64,000 nucleotides of DNA from Valencia hispanica (GCA_963556495.2 OY747704.1:3366001-3430000), one strand, 5' to 3'; positions 1 to 11,978 are shown, counted from the stretch's first letter. Numbers and translations: made by a program. Notes: a model not told the origin generated them from the sequence alone.

Positions 1-100
1 AAGCAAACTCCATGCAGAAAGACCCCAAGCTGGAATTCGAACCCAGGACCTTCTTGCTGCAAGGAAACAGTGCTACCAACTGCGCCACTGTGCACTGTGT
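1..100 (-). repeat. tRNA-derived SINE head (truncated by window edge)
   Basis: On the minus strand this stretch has a pol III type A box (GGCGCAGTTGG, about 79-89) and a B box (GGTTCGAATTCC, about 34-45) about 40 bases apart, as in tRNA-derived SINEs common in fish. It does not keep tRNA stem pairing, so it is not called a tRNA gene. The element continues past the left edge. Confidence 0.55.
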
Positions 101-1315
101 GAGTGTTTTAAAATTTTATCTAAAAATTCAAGTTTAACTTATCAGCCTTTAGCAGATCTTTTTGAACAATAGAAGATGTTATTAAATGTCTGGGAATGAA
201 AAGCATTGTGCATTCCAAAAGGCTGCATTACATTTTATATTGTCAATGTGAGCATTGATAACAACTCAGAGGACTGGTGGGAATGTAGTAACTGCACTTT
301 GCATGTCACACAGATGTTCTCCTGACTGTATGGACTCTCACTGTCATAAATGTCCAAAGGCCGAGCTCATGAGAACGTCGATTTATTATTACAAATATTA
401 TCATTGCAGTTTCTGCTGATAATACAACCATGGCATGATTTTCCAATAATGTGCAGCCCGAAAAATGAGACAACAGTCTAGTAATCTAGATATTGATCAT
501 AATTGTGAAACCAATGTAGGCAAAGATGTCACCTCAGAGACTGAAAGAGTTCTTAACAGCTTTAATCTCTTTACTAATTCATTTAAAGATCTAGCTATGG
601 TGACATATTTAACAGAAATGTTGGAATTTCTGATGAAGAAGAAAATAACTTTAGAATTAGGAAAATTCACCAATCAGTAGTGCTGAAATGAAATAGAATT
701 TAAATACTGCTTCCTCTAAGGATATTTATAACATTTTTATTAATAAAGAGGCATCAGTGAAGCTGTTTTCCAGTTTACCCTTATTCATGTTATTTACGTT
801 TTAGTATTAACCGATTTTTAAATGAATTTAGAATACTTTAAAAACATGTTTTAACACCTGGAAATGTCAAAGAGATTAGCATAACAGACCTATTAGTCAA
901 AAGTGCTGGAAAAAGTTGTTTCATAGCAATACTGAGATTTTCTGGGAATAAATCATAATTTATATCCCTTAATATTTGGTCATAAACAAAAAACACTCTG
1001 CCTAAAACACTTGAAACACTTTCAAATCTAAGATCTGTTATGGTTTTGGATTTGAACGAAGCACTGCATGCAGTAAATCACAAAACCTTCATCTTCAAAC
1101 CTCTAAAAATATATATGTAAGCCATTAATATGATGGGTTTTTGTATTTTAGCTATGGAGACAAGGACCGTGCGTTTCAATTGATATGTTGAACTTTCATA
1201 CATAGAAAATTAAAACAGGAATTCCACAAGGAACGACTGTAGGCCCCATCTGTTTTAAGGCAGCAGATAAATGATATTCCAGATGTCTGTTCTGTCATTG
1301 GTGTTAGCTGCACAC

Positions 1316-2119
1316 TAGGGCAGGGCAATAAATCGATTTTATCGATTAATTCAAATTTGCCATTGAAGAAGATTTATTTTTGGGAAAATCGAGATTTACC
1401 CCCCATTGCTCTCTTGGGCTTCCGAAGTTTGGAGCAAGGTCAGCCAGTCCGTCTCTCACAGGGCGTAGACGTAAAAATGGCACCCAGCAAAGAGGAGCTT
1501 GTTCCCAAAAAAGGGACAGTTTCTTCAATTATATGGAACTGGTTTGGTTTTGGGACTTCAGACTTGGAGCAACAAACAGCGTGCTGTTTGACGGCTGTTG
1601 CTACTAAAGGTGGGAGTACAACGAATTTGTTTCAACACCTGAAACAGAGGCACTCCGTCGAGTGGGAGAAGTGCTGCTCTCTACGAGATGCTCAAGCAAG
1701 CAGCAGGTCACAAAACACCGCCAAAAGACAAGCCACCATAGGGGAATCATTTTCACACTGTGTCCCTTATGATAAGACGGGTGTCCAGTGGAAAGCGATC
1801 ACAGATGCCATCACAATTTATATCGCCAAAGATATGGTGCCTGTTTATACAGGGGAAAAGCCCAGCTTTATTTATTTATCTATTTACCTACTGAAACTTT
1901 GGACGCCAGGTATATGCTACCAACTTTGCACACAACTTGGAATTCAGGTAGGCTCCCAAAGGAGATATTAAAATAAGAGTTAAAAAAAATAGATTCTGTC
2001 ATTTGTTATTTCTGTTTAACAAAGTAAAGGGAGAAAGAAAAAAATCGATTAAAACCGGTAATCAGATTTGGTGTGAAAAAATCGGAGATTTTATTTTTAG
2101 GCCGTATCACCCAGCCCTA
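1316..2119 (+). mobile_element. Non-autonomous hAT element with perfect 8-bp TSD
   Basis: The ends are inverted: TAGGGCAGGGC at the left and the complement of TAGGGCTGGGT at the right. Both sides are flanked by the same 8-bp duplication, ctgcacac (1308-1315 and 2120-2127), as expected for hAT. Inside, about 1495-1710, is a degenerate BED zinc-finger fragment (IIWNWFGF ... TTNLFQHLKQRH) typical of hAT/ZBED transposases. Its first CxxC pair is damaged and the catalytic part is missing, so the copy is a deletion derivative. Confidence 0.85.
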
Positions 2120-2269
2120 CTGCACACTGATGATGTAGTCGTTTACTTGGCTGGTAAAAGCTGTGCTACTGCTGGAGAACAGCTAAACTAAAGATGAGTG
2201 ATAATATTACCAAAGCTGGGAGCCTGGAGAATGAACCAAGTGTCTGTATTTCTTTTTTTAAAAGTGCAG

Positions 2270-3033
2270 TTCTCCTTTGCTCCACTCTTGGGGGATGCGT
2301 CGGCCCCGCCCGGGTCCGCCTGGGGCTCTGGGGGTCCTTTGGACGTCTTTGCTCCGATCTCCTTCATGTCTGCATCGATTCCTGGGAGACGGATTGATGC
2401 CTGCTCACACCAACTATCTTATGGAGAAACCTTATATGCACCAGCATGCTAACACACACATAGATGTGGGGTCTCTGGTGTTTAAGGATATATTATTGGG
2501 CTGAGGTTATCAGTACTAGAGCTTGATTAATCGGTACCATGAGTTTTTCTGTGACATTGTTGTTGTATTTTTATATCTATTTTTGTGTGATGTGGTTGTG
2601 TAATTCTTAGTTCACAGTGTTTGTTTGGTTTTGTCGATGTTCCTTTTTCGTGTTTAGTTTAGTTTTCCCCCTCTCTCTGCCGTCCTGTGGGTATGGAGGG
2701 AGACTTCAATGTCTTCCTGTGTTTTCTTTGTTCCCCTTCCTCTCTTGTATTTTCAACTCACCCTCTCTCTTGACTTTTTGTTTCCTACCTCTCTTCTTCA
2801 TCTTCCTTCTTTCTTCTCCTTAATTTTCCGTCTCCGTGTCCATAACATCAGGAAATAAAAACCCCAACAATTCATAATAAAGATTTTTAACACATAAATC
2901 AAGTGGAGTACTATAGCAAAAGCTGTACTGCTCCGCTTGTGAAAGTAAATCTGTTGGGCTTCTACTTGGTACTCAGACACCAATTCTGTGCTCCACCCTG
3001 CCATACAGGACACGTAAAAATAAAAAAAATTTA
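2270..3033 (+). mobile_element. Retroposon insertion with 10-bp TSD and A-rich end
   Basis: The sequence aaaagtgcag occurs at 2260-2269 and again at 3034-3043. Removing the block between them restores the LINE reading near LKSAV. The right end is A-rich (3015-3037), as at a retroposon 3' end. The left part is GC-rich and the middle pyrimidine-rich. No family was recognised; a 5'-truncated LINE or SINE-like retroposon is likely. Confidence 0.55.
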
Positions 3034-3414
3034 AAAAGTGCAGTCAATTTTTTTAGGCTAATGTCACTGAACATGTCACAATACAGAAATATTTGGGAAT
3101 AAAATCATCTAAACCTTAAAATCAACTGTTTAAATGATTTCTTAAACAAATATATAAAAAAACAATTTCGAACAATCTGACAGCTGGATCTTACTTGTAA
3201 ATCTAATAAAGATTAGATTTTTTTTGTAGAAAGTAAAATAACATCACTGTTTATGGCAAGTTAAACTTTTAATTACATTATTGCCATGGTAATTTTCATT
3301 TTTCAATGTACTGTTGTTGATAGGTCCTGTGTTTGTTCTTATGTTTTCTTAGTCTGATTTGTTACTGTTTCTCATCAGTAAATATGGTGAAAAATGGATT
3401 AGGTTGAAAATGAA

Positions 3415-3745
3415 CAATTCAATTCAGTTTAGTTATCTAGCACCAATTCACAAAATGTCATCTAAAGGCACTTTACAAATTTACAAAAGAAAGTCATGTC
3501 AATTCAATCGTGCATCCATTCTAACTGATCCTAGTTAGGAATCAAGGCAGTTCATTATTCAAATTAGTTTAAAAGGTTTCTATCTAAGGAAACCCAGCAG
3601 ATTGCACTGAGTCATAGACTTGCTACATTACAGTAGACAGTCGCCTGCGTTGTGTCGTTGACTTCACAGCAATCCCTCATACTGAGCAAATATGTAGCGA
3701 CAGTGGAGAGGAAAAATTCCCCTTTAACAGGAAGAAACCTCCAGG

Positions 3746-3777
<32 letters not shown>

Positions 3778-3850
3778 GCTCAGTACCAGCGGCCATCTGC
3801 CACGACCGTGTGGGGGTTGGAGAAGATACAGCTGAGACACAAAAAGAGCA
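3415..3850 (-). repeat. L2-like LINE 3' tail, minus strand
   Basis: This is the reverse complement of the fish L2-like 3' tail (AATTGGCGCTATATAAATAAA-type end, then the GACAGTCGCCTGCGTTGTG and GCGGCCATCTGCCACGACC landmarks). Other copies in this window are at 12366-12598 (plus), 48300-48690 (plus) and 58488-58780 (minus). A short AACCAG tandem lies near 3750-3777. Confidence 0.7.
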
Positions 3851-4876
3851 GAAGAACGCATTCAGGCATAATTTCTATGTTAGGGAGAAGATAGAAGTGA
3901 ATGTCAGTAGTAGCTCCTTTAGTGGCTTCATGAGGCAGAGAAACAGCTAAACAGATCCGCTCTGAGCTGGTTTTAAAGGTGATAAAAGCATAAATGAACA
4001 GATTGATTTAAATATTGGCTCCTGGTAATTTTTGTCATAATCTATGGATGTCATGCTCTGCTCTCTGATGGAAACAAGTTATAGTGCTCAGAAACAGGTT
4101 AAACCACTTTTAGATGTAGAGGTGATCGTTAAATGAGAAAAGAAAAACCTCAGCTCAGAATGATAGATTGTTTAATTATTGGTGAAATACACAGGACAGA
4201 TTTACTTTGAGTAATAGGGTAGAGTATTTTATTACACGCTACGAATGTCAACAATTCACTACTGTATTTACACGTTTGGGTGGACTTGCTTTTGTAGCTT
4301 TTTATTCTGTAGGAATTTACAGAAGTGCAGCAGAAGTGATCAATTGTGTCCTTTGCTCACACAGCTTTCCCTGTAAGCAGGAAAAGAATTGGAATACACT
4401 ACCTGCTCATGTGAAATCAGAGAAAAACTGCTACTTTTTGGATAATTCTGCAGAAAAGAGGCCATCAACTGTTAACCAGAGAGAAACGGGAGCTTAATGT
4501 GAAGTTCTATGATTTCTGTTTATTGTGTTTCTATTTTCCTCTGATCCAGTTCTTAAACCCTATCTGACTGTTTCGTTGCTTTAGTCATTTCTTACCAAAA
4601 TAATTCATGTGTGTTTCTGAGTGTATGTGTGAAATGAACTAATGTGTACCATTGTGTATGTTCTGTCTTTACTGAATGAATCGAAGCCATGAAGAAGTTC
4701 AATGAAGTAGAAGTGAGTTGACCTGGTTTCAGCCTCTTACACACTGGATCACACAGGTCACCAGGTCATGGACTGCTAGGCCAGTGTTCCTGAGGATGAC
4801 CATGTTTGGTAACTCCTAGCACAGCTACATAACATGGTTAGTGTTTAGGTGGTAATACATCAGAGAACATCCTCAC
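3851..4876. other. Probable traf2 intron, no recognised feature
   Basis: No exon could be supported here on either strand. The next traf2 exon (remaining TRAF zinc fingers) was looked for on the minus strand and not found, so it probably lies left of the window. Confidence 0.4.
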
Positions 4877-7800
4877 CTTAATGTTCTTTAACAGGAACGG
4901 TTCTTTGCAGTATTTGCAGTTGAGAGTTCTCTCTGGACACTCTCTCTCGTTGTGGCGCTCCTGTTCGTTGGCTCTCATCAGCTCTTTACATGACGGACAC
5001 ATGATGATCATGAAGTCACAGTTGCCCTCATGGCTAGCCTGCAGGGAACCAACAGCAGCACTTTTTCTACAGCTTCTTACAACTTCATCATTTGATCATG
5101 TAACTGAACTAGAGATGCACCGATCAGGCTTTAGCTGGCCAATACCAGCTGTTCTTTGAGCTCTGACCTGGTCCATTCAAATGGATGGCGTTTCTACAGA
5201 CTATATATACCTCATGAAGGAGAAATAATTTGCAGCAGCTTGTTTGATAAAAGAGCAGCGTTTAAATCCAAATCAAAATGAAGGAACTACAAGATCATCA
5301 ACAGCTTTGGATCAAACTACATCTCCTTAAACTTTTTCTTATTTGTGTTTACCTGAAAAGTGTGCAACATGTTTATGGATCCAAAATGGAGGAAGATCTT
5401 AGCTTTGTTGCATTTAGCAAACAGGAAAGGGCACAAGATTTTTCTTCTATTTGACCACCAATCAGATTGAATCAAAACAAAATTGGCCTATGTTGATGTC
5501 TTGAGGACTTATTGGTGCATAAACTACTTCTGTACACTGAGCTTGAACATACACATATTTATTAGCCAGGTCTGATAAAAATGGATGGATGATCAAGCAG
5601 ATCTACTTCATATTGAATATTTTTGTTATTGAATTGACTAATCTGTCAATCATCAGTAAGGGAAGGGTTGTGATTGGCCGTAGAGGGCGATGATACAATG
5701 GGATTTACCTCAAACTCTTTGACGGTTCCAGCCCATGTGCATCCTTCATTAGGACAAACTGCTGCCAGGGCCTCCACTTCTCTCCGAGCTGCATTGTCTG
5801 GGAATGCCTGGGAAGGAGAACACGGCTGTCACCGTTGTTTTAAGTCTCGAGTTACCAACTCTCTGCATCAGTTTACTGAGGGTCAGAACGCTGGCAGCTC
5901 ACTTTTCTCCCCTGGCTCCCGTTTCTTCCCCTCATATGAAGATAGAAAAAAAGGCCCAGAGCTGCGGCTTCATTTCTTTATCCTGGCAACAACTACAGAG
6001 CACTCAACCTCTTACTGGATCCAGGCTGAGGAGCACAGGCTCAGAAATCCAGAAAACACTGACATGTTATGCTGCTGTAAAGTACTCCATCCTTGGTTAG
6101 GCCTAAGCAGGTAATCTGTGTGTACCCTGGTAGGAGAGAGCTGTAAGGAATGGCTCCAGAAAGCTCCCTGTTCCTAGAAAACATTGCTGCAGTCGAACAC
6201 AACTAAATGTTCTAGAAACTGAGACTGAATCTGAAATATCAACACACCAACTTTACTCATGGAGGTCATTGTAAGTCAAATTTAAACAGTTTACCTTGAA
6301 GAAAAAACTAAGCACCCCAAATGGTATAATTTAATACATGTAACCATAGTGATAGATCCAAGTAAGAACTGAGCTTTGTGATACTAAAACCTAAACTGAG
6401 TCTGAAGTTCCTTAATAAGATAGTAAACTGAAACATCACAGTAAACAAAAGGAAGGTTCAAATGTACTTACACCACCTTGCTTTAGAATGGAGGTGGGCT
6501 CCTCAAACAGGTCCTCCTTGATGCAGGCGCTGCATTTCTGTGGTCCAGAGCTAGGAGACACAAAGTTCATGAACACAGACACTGTTTCTACCATGTGGTT
6601 TTAACTATTCACAGTCTATACATTAAGTGGTTTTCACAGGAAGATCAGCAAAAAAATTTCAGAATTTTATGTGATACATCAACAGAACTGAGTGGGAAAA
6701 AACATCAGAAAAAGGATGTACCCCTAAACTAAAGCCAGTGCAGATTTCAGTAGACGCCTAATGGAGGAACAGAGTCCATCTGTGTGTAATTTCATCTCAG
6801 TATAAAAGAGAGACCCATGGTTACTTTGGAGGGGCTGTAGCCATCCACAACTCTACACTGCAAAAATCTGGTCTTTAGTGCCAAAAAGAAAGCCATTGTT
6901 CAAAGAAAATCAGAAGAAGTCGCAATAATGTTGTAAACACGGGGAACAAATGGCTAAAGCTCCGCTGCTTAGAAGAAAGCTACGCTGAGCTTCAGTCTGA
7001 CCTGAACGATAAAAGCCTGTTAGAGGCTGAAAAAGCCTCAAGACTGGGGTGAAGGTTCACCTTCATGTAGGACAAACAAAACCTCAACATACAGCAACAG
7101 ATACAATGGAATGGTTTAGATCAAAGCATGTGTTGGAATGGCCTAGTCAAAGTCCAGACTTAATTCCATTTGAGACTCTATGGCAGGAACTTGAAATGAA
7201 TGTTAGCAGAGCTTGAATGTAGCAAAAGGTGAAATGGATCAAAGGCCCTGAATCCTTTTAAAAGCCAAACAAAGACACACATTTCAGAATGTTGACCCTG
7301 TGTGTTAGAGATGTTTAATGGCAAGAATCTGGTGATACATGTATCACAATACAGGGAGGACGATCCGATATCTGAGTAAGACTATATATTGTGATTTTTA
7401 AAACTGAACTTAACTGTCCCAGCATTCTAAACACTCCAACCTGTTTCATACTTTAACACATCCAGTTTTATTACTAACCAAGAAGGTGAAAACAGCCACA
7501 AAACTACCTGTTTAATTTTAATTTTACTACAAAAATTACCGCGTGTAGTAGAGAACATGCTTGTTATAAGCATTTCATTTTGGAAAAAACGCTCAAATAA
7601 ACCTTTGACAGCCCAAAACTAATATGACAGCCATGCTTCTGATGTGTTGATGTAGCCAGGCTACAATTCAGACTGTAACTGTACATCCAACAGTTATGGT
7701 ACATTTAGGCTTCAACCGGCAGCTGTCATGAATGTATCAAGTATAGACTTGAAGGAGTTGCTTTGTGGTTTTCTGTTAGTTTTGGATCAGAATAATCCAA

Positions 7801-9037
7801 ACATTTAAAACTTATCTAGGCTACATGGTGCAAATGACATTAACCTGGTGATGGTTCTACAGGTTTCAGCTCATACAGAACAGCTGTCAAAATTATATTA
7901 TTGGATGTGTTGTCAAGGAGGTAGTTTTTTGTACACTGACCTAGAATCAGGTGAGTTTGCGTTTTTATGACCTAGGAAAACTCAGATGAGCACTTTTCTC
8001 TCTTCCTTTCTGTTCTGATGGTTGTTATAACAAACCTGGGATATCATCCCGACTATATTCAGTCACACACTGATGATCATTTGTTCCTTTTAGTATTTGA
8101 TCTTTTTGTGCCTGAAAAGGCAGCAAAGAAAAAGAACAAGTCACACATGCGCACTTCCAGACCCGGTGATCTCACCATTCCCCCCAACGCACCGTCACCC
8201 CAAATAGTCTGAGTACAAATCTGGGATTATTCTCATCTATTATATTCAACTATAAACATAACACTGCGCTATTACTTGAATCCCTGCTGCCGCATTCTTT
8301 TCAAGATAAAAATCTTAAGAACTGTTAGTTCTGGACTGAACTATGTTCACTCGGGTTAGCGCAAATCCAGTATTTAGTATAGATATAGACATCCCAAACT
8401 CCCTTCCATAAATGCCACATTGTAAACAGTGCAGTTGTATTTAAAGATTTGCTGGGATGTAATTAATGGACTAGAAAAGTCTAACCTTCTGGTATATTCG
8501 GCATAGAACATTTTTTGACAGCGCTTTTATTTCCATCACGTTGGGCCAAACTTTTCACCTTTTCCACTTCCAAACCAGCCTCATCAATGAAAACACACAA
8601 GCAGCTCATCACTCAGCTCCAGCTTTTATTTAGGCTTAGACAGTGTTTGGGAATTAGCCGTACGCCTTATTCCTCCTCTAATTACCGTCATGTCATTTCT
8701 TTTTCATCCTATGTCGCGCTACCCGCGACAACCGCAGGAGAAGCGTTAAACCGTGGATGAGATGAATAGAGTCTGGCGGTGGGCAGTGGACTCCGTCTGG
8801 GCTCCACCGCTCCAGCTAGCTCCCTACACTAGCAGCCCCCCACACTCACCTCACAAGCTTGTTGAAACAGAAGGAACAGAAGCGGTGGCCGCACTGGGCC
8901 TGCAGGGGCCTCCGCAGGATCTTCTGACACGAGTTGCACAGATGCTTGTCCTCCAGGTTGTTGGCCAGAATTTTCTTTGGGAAGCCCGGCTTGTTGCCTT
9001 CCAGGGAAGATGGAGGAGACGGCTCTTGTGCAGCCAT
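4877..9037 (-). CDS. traf2: TNF receptor-associated factor 2, N-terminal exons 1-4 (partial)
   Basis: TRAF2 is a cytoplasmic adaptor that couples TNF-family receptors to NF-kB and JNK signalling. Four minus-strand coding exons join in frame: 8850-9037, 6472-6550, 5709-5807 and 4877-5038, giving 176 residues, each with GT-AG junctions. The start [13 protein letters not shown] lines up with the human TRAF2 start. A RING finger follows at about residues 34-73 (CNSC, CGHRFC, CSAC). Next comes the [12 protein letters not shown] segment typical of TRAF2, then the first TRAF zinc fingers ([30 protein letters not shown]). The human protein has about 501 residues, so the remaining fingers, the coiled coil and the MATH domain lie left of the window. 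The gene is head-to-head with rabl6, about 7.9 kb apart. TRAF5 and other TRAFs fit worse at the N-terminus. Teleosts may carry two traf2 copies; which one this is cannot be told. Confidence 0.88.
5111..5520. mobile_element. hAT-type MITE remnant in traf2 intron
   Basis: It starts with TAGAGATGCACCGAT and ends near TTATTGGTGCATAA, which read as degenerate inverted ends of hAT-like MITEs. No clear target duplication was found. A second piece beginning AGAGATGCACTGACC is at about 32413 in a rabl6 intron. Confidence 0.45.
5808..6471 (-). other. traf2 intron 2
   Basis: Intron between traf2 exons at 6472-6550 and 5709-5807. The open frames here run antisense or out of frame and match nothing recognised. 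Confidence 0.6.
7085..7260 (+). pseudogene. Tc1-like transposase fragment (DDE third-residue region)
   Basis: The translation around 7120-7200 reads [19 protein letters not shown], matching the block around the last catalytic acidic residue of Tc1-like transposases. Only this short piece remains, inside traf2 intron 1. Confidence 0.65.
7306..7545. repeat. hAT-like MITE, copy 1 of a pair
   Basis: It shares a long stretch with 18915-19295: the CTGGTGATAC, ACACTCCAACCTGTTTCATA and AACAGCCACAAA landmarks occur in the same order. The ends are degenerate, with a TAGAGATGT-type left end. It lies in traf2 intron 1. Confidence 0.6.
7546..8849 (-). other. Rest of traf2 intron 1
   Basis: Donor of the first coding exon lies just below 8850. 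No repeat family or exon was recognised in this part. Confidence 0.5.
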
Positions 9038-9330
9038 TATTCCCCTCGAACAATATCGGGGGGCTCAGCGGGGTGTGTTCAAGACAACAAACACCGACTG
9101 GTGTCGTTTTCGAAATAACCGCCAGCAGTGACTCATTGCTTTTGGTAAATTTATTAAAACGTGTATACCTGCTTATGTTTACGAGCCCATAACGACGTCT
9201 GCCGCTCACATGCACGGAGCGGCCGTGTGAATGAGATGGCAGTGACAGCTGAGGATGCAAGCCCGAGAGAGGAGCATCAGAAGCACGCTGCGGTGGAGTG
9301 GAGTGGAGTGGAGTGGAGTGGGCTGGATGG
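9038..9330 (-). promoter_or_regulatory. traf2 5' UTR / promoter region with AP-1 site and GGAGT tandem
   Basis: This is the sequence upstream of the traf2 ATG. It holds several CpG dinucleotides, a perfect TGACTCA AP-1 consensus at 9129-9135, and a short GGAGT tandem at about 9294-9321. No TATA box was recognised at a fitting distance. Promoter function is inferred from position. Confidence 0.45.
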
Positions 9331-9654
9331 ATGGATTGGACCTAAAGAGAGCTGATCATCTCGGAAGCAGTGTTGGTTCCGAGTCTTCAAAGTAAGGGTT
9401 CTTTTTGGAATGACCTGAATGTGAGACACGGTGGGAAATACTCTGAACCTCCAAGTTATCAGGACATCATTAAAAAGATCTGGTCTTCACCAGCATCTAT
9501 GGTTAGTTAAATCTAACCTGTACGCTTCAAAAACCCAAAACATAATCTGGACCTTTAACAAACAGAAATGAATCAAAATGCAGAAAGCATGTAAGAAAAA
9601 CAAAATAAACCCCATCAGTGTAGAACCACCTTCAGCACAGCAGTGATGATGGCC

Positions 9655-10110
9655 ATCAGATCTTGAAGGGGGAATTCTTTTTCATACAATCAAGTTTGCA
9701 AACATTCACTTTGTGCAGTTCCTTTAAGGTCCTACTGCCACGTTTCAATCGGCTCATGGTCTGGACTTTGACTGGGCCATACTGCATGCAGTGTTTGGGA
9801 TCTTTATCTTTCTGATGGCAGATTTTGTCCGAGTTTCAGCTGTCAGACAGACTGCTTCACACTGGACTATTTTGATGAACTCAGGACTTTACGGTCGCCC
9901 AAATGACTGTGAGATGCCCAGGCTCTGTGGCTGTAGAACAAGCTTAAATCTTCATCCCTCCACATCCATACTTGACGGTACTGAGCTATTTGTGCTGAAA
10001 AGGTGTATTGTGTTTGGTTTTAGCCAAACTGGCATCTCTATGATCATATCATGTCCAAAGGACATTGAACTTGTGTTTGAAACAACCAATTTTCCTATTC
10101 TTTTGTCATA
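9655..10110 (-). mobile_element. Degenerate Tc1-like transposon, minus strand
   Basis: The minus strand contains the TGGCCCAGTCAAAGTCCAGA block (Tc1 WPSQSPD region) followed by CATGAGCCGATTGAAACGTG. Further left in the transposase order are CCACAGAGCCTGGGCATCTC and a TGTCCTTTGGACATGAT block. These are landmarks of a common fish Tc1-derived repeat. Reading frames are broken throughout. Confidence 0.55.
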
Positions 10111-10346
10111 AACTCTAACCTTAAACCATGGTACTTGTGTCATGGTCCTTAGAGCTTTGTTTTTGGTTTGTCATTTTCGTTTTGGGCCTGGATCATCTTC
10201 ATCCTCCGTTGTGTGTTATTAGGCATATCGGTTTGCCTCTACCCCTGTGCCTCACCTGTTTATCATTGCCTTGATGTTCTGTTCTCATTAGAATATCTAC
10301 CTGACCTCTTGTGCCTGTTCTTCATTTTTGTTAAGTTCATTTAACA

Positions 10347-11978
10347 CAGTGGTTCCCAAACTATTTCTCCTGGGCCCCCTTTTGGTTTATAAGAAAATGC
10401 CCCCCCACTGTAATTATGACTTTTTTTAGCAACTATTGTAAAGGTTGTTTTGCAAAACTGAGGTCTTCAATCTTCAACTTTCAGTAGCTGGTGGGAGCCT
10501 GCTGTGATGTAACTTTATCTGCCAGGTGGAGGTGTGTTTGCGCACTGCATCACTGAATTTGGTTCATTGAACATTGCTTTTTAGAACAATGCCACTATAT
10601 GAAAGTTTCATTACAACTTGTTACAGTAAAATTTGTAGCCAAGATTGCTGCCCTCCTTCAAAAAGATGTGAATCCCATATCCCAGTTTAAAGACCCTGGA
10701 CAGCTCCTTCCCACATGACAGTTATCGGGACTCGCTCTGAAACAGAACGGCTGTCTGTCGGAGCCCATTTTCTTGTACAGTACCGCAAAAATCAGGACTT
10801 TGACAGGTTGTGTTTTAATGTAGCTGACTGTGCTGAAGACATTGATCATTACATCATTCAGCTCGGGACTCGACTGTTTAGATGCCAGTGCATTGTGGTG
10901 TATAATGCAGCGGTGCAGTATTGGGGGAGAGGCGCTTCGTAAACACCTGCAGCCCTCCTAGTTTCCCAGCCATAGTCTTTGCACCATCTGTGCAGATCTC
11001 TACAAAGTCCCTATATGTCCGCTGACATCTCATAAATGCACATATTGGACAGAGGAATAACCCATAGTTTGCTGGGCTCTGTTATGAATCATAGATGGAA
11101 CCATGTCCATAGTGCAAGGAAGTATGTATTCCTTCCTAAGTTATGTGCATTTTTTCACACTGTGCCACTTTGTACAAACCTTGTGCATTTCCACTATTGG
11201 AACTTCAGGGTGATTTAAGTAGATCTTTTCCTTATGGGGAAATCTGTTGGTCCGCCCCTCTCAGCCACCGTGTCTCCATTCACAATCTGCCCTTTGAGGA
11301 ATCAACTGACTAACAACCACATATCGCACTGTTTCGGCAGCGAGTTGCGTCACTGATCAGAGCCAAAAGGCAACCAGAGCAGTAGAAGTAACAAGAGATC
11401 CACATGAAGGAAGCGGGGCTTGCTGCATTTCTGTTTGCTGTTGTTATAAACTGCTTCCTCGTTAACTCTTCTTATTTTCACAAAGTCGGTAGTTTGGTTG
11501 TTTACCTCTGAATTACAACCAATCAGCAAGACTTAACCACAGCTCCCACTGAGCGACTTGATCGGGCCATTCCGAGTACATGCCCCCAGGCTGGTACTCT
11601 GTCGGTTCCTGAAATGGCCCCTAAAGCAGCCCTGTCGGCCCGGCCCGATACAGTGGAGACACTCACATATCAGGAAGGTCCGATCAAATTACCCTGAAGT
11701 TCTAACAGTGGAAACACACCTTTTATATGAGCTCACTTGAGCATTTTCTGGTGTTTAGTGGAAGAAAACCAAAGACAAGATATGCGTTGCCATATTTTCT
11801 GCTCTTTAGCAGGGAATTAAGTTGGTTTAGAACCTTTTTTGGCAATGTTTTATCTTCTGCTTTGCATTTATTTCGGAGCCTCGTCAAAAACCTGTCAGTT
11901 ATATTAGCTTTGAATATTTATCCTTTATACTGTGCCCCCCTGCAATCACTCTGCCCCCCCCCACTTTGGCAACCACTG
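10347..11978 (-). mobile_element. Buster-like hAT transposon, defective, with perfect TSD
   Basis: The ends are CAGTGGTTCCCAAACT and the complement of CAGTGGTTGCCAAAGT. They are flanked by identical 8-bp duplications, atttaaca (10339-10346 and 11979-11986), with TA in the middle as in Buster-type hATs. Subterminal C-rich runs are visible at both ends. The minus strand inside encodes ZBED5-like transposase fragments. The 1632-bp length is well below that of an autonomous copy. Confidence 0.85.
10658..11030 (-). pseudogene. ZBED5-like hAT transposase fragment
   Basis: Minus-strand frames give VEICTDGAKTMAGKLGGL near 10960-11010, then VSYIKTQPVK and KKMGSD between 10760 and 10850. These are recognisable in ZBED5-like (Buster hAT) transposases. 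Frameshifts and stops separate the pieces, and both ends are missing. Confidence 0.65.

Larger units (their letters stand above)
850..3300 (+). pseudogene. Broken LINE reverse transcriptase, split by two later insertions
   Basis: Read in shifting frames, this region carries RT landmarks in order: a YRPIS-like / VLEKV stretch near 880-920, an LDLNEALHAVNH segment near 1045-1080 (the FLDLSKAFDTVDH block), a GIPQGTTVGP block near 1220-1250, then HTDDVVVYLAGKS near 2122-2160 (the YADD catalytic box, here HTDD), and a QKYLGI-like stretch near 3080. Many stops and shifts show it is dead. The RT is interrupted by the hAT element at 1316-2119 and by a retroposon at about 2270-3033. It probably lies in a traf2 intron downstream of exon 4. 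The LINE clade was not determined; L2-like or CR1-like is plausible. Confidence 0.6.

Noticed and set aside
1..100. A tRNA gene on the minus strand from the A and B box matches
   Set aside because: No cloverleaf pairing was found and the sequence matches a common fish SINE type.
465..680. 71-codon frame MRQQSSNLDIDH...
   Set aside because: AT-rich, with no recognised motif; it may belong to the decayed LINE that follows, but this cannot be supported.
1357..1971. 204-codon frame with BED zinc-finger-like sequence, considered as a host gene
   Set aside because: It lies entirely inside a hAT element with terminal repeats and an 8-bp duplication, and the first Cys pair is damaged; it is a transposase remnant.
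8829..9260. 143-codon minus-strand frame over the traf2 first exon
   Set aside because: Out of frame with the RING exon, whose MAAQEPSPP frame matches TRAF2.
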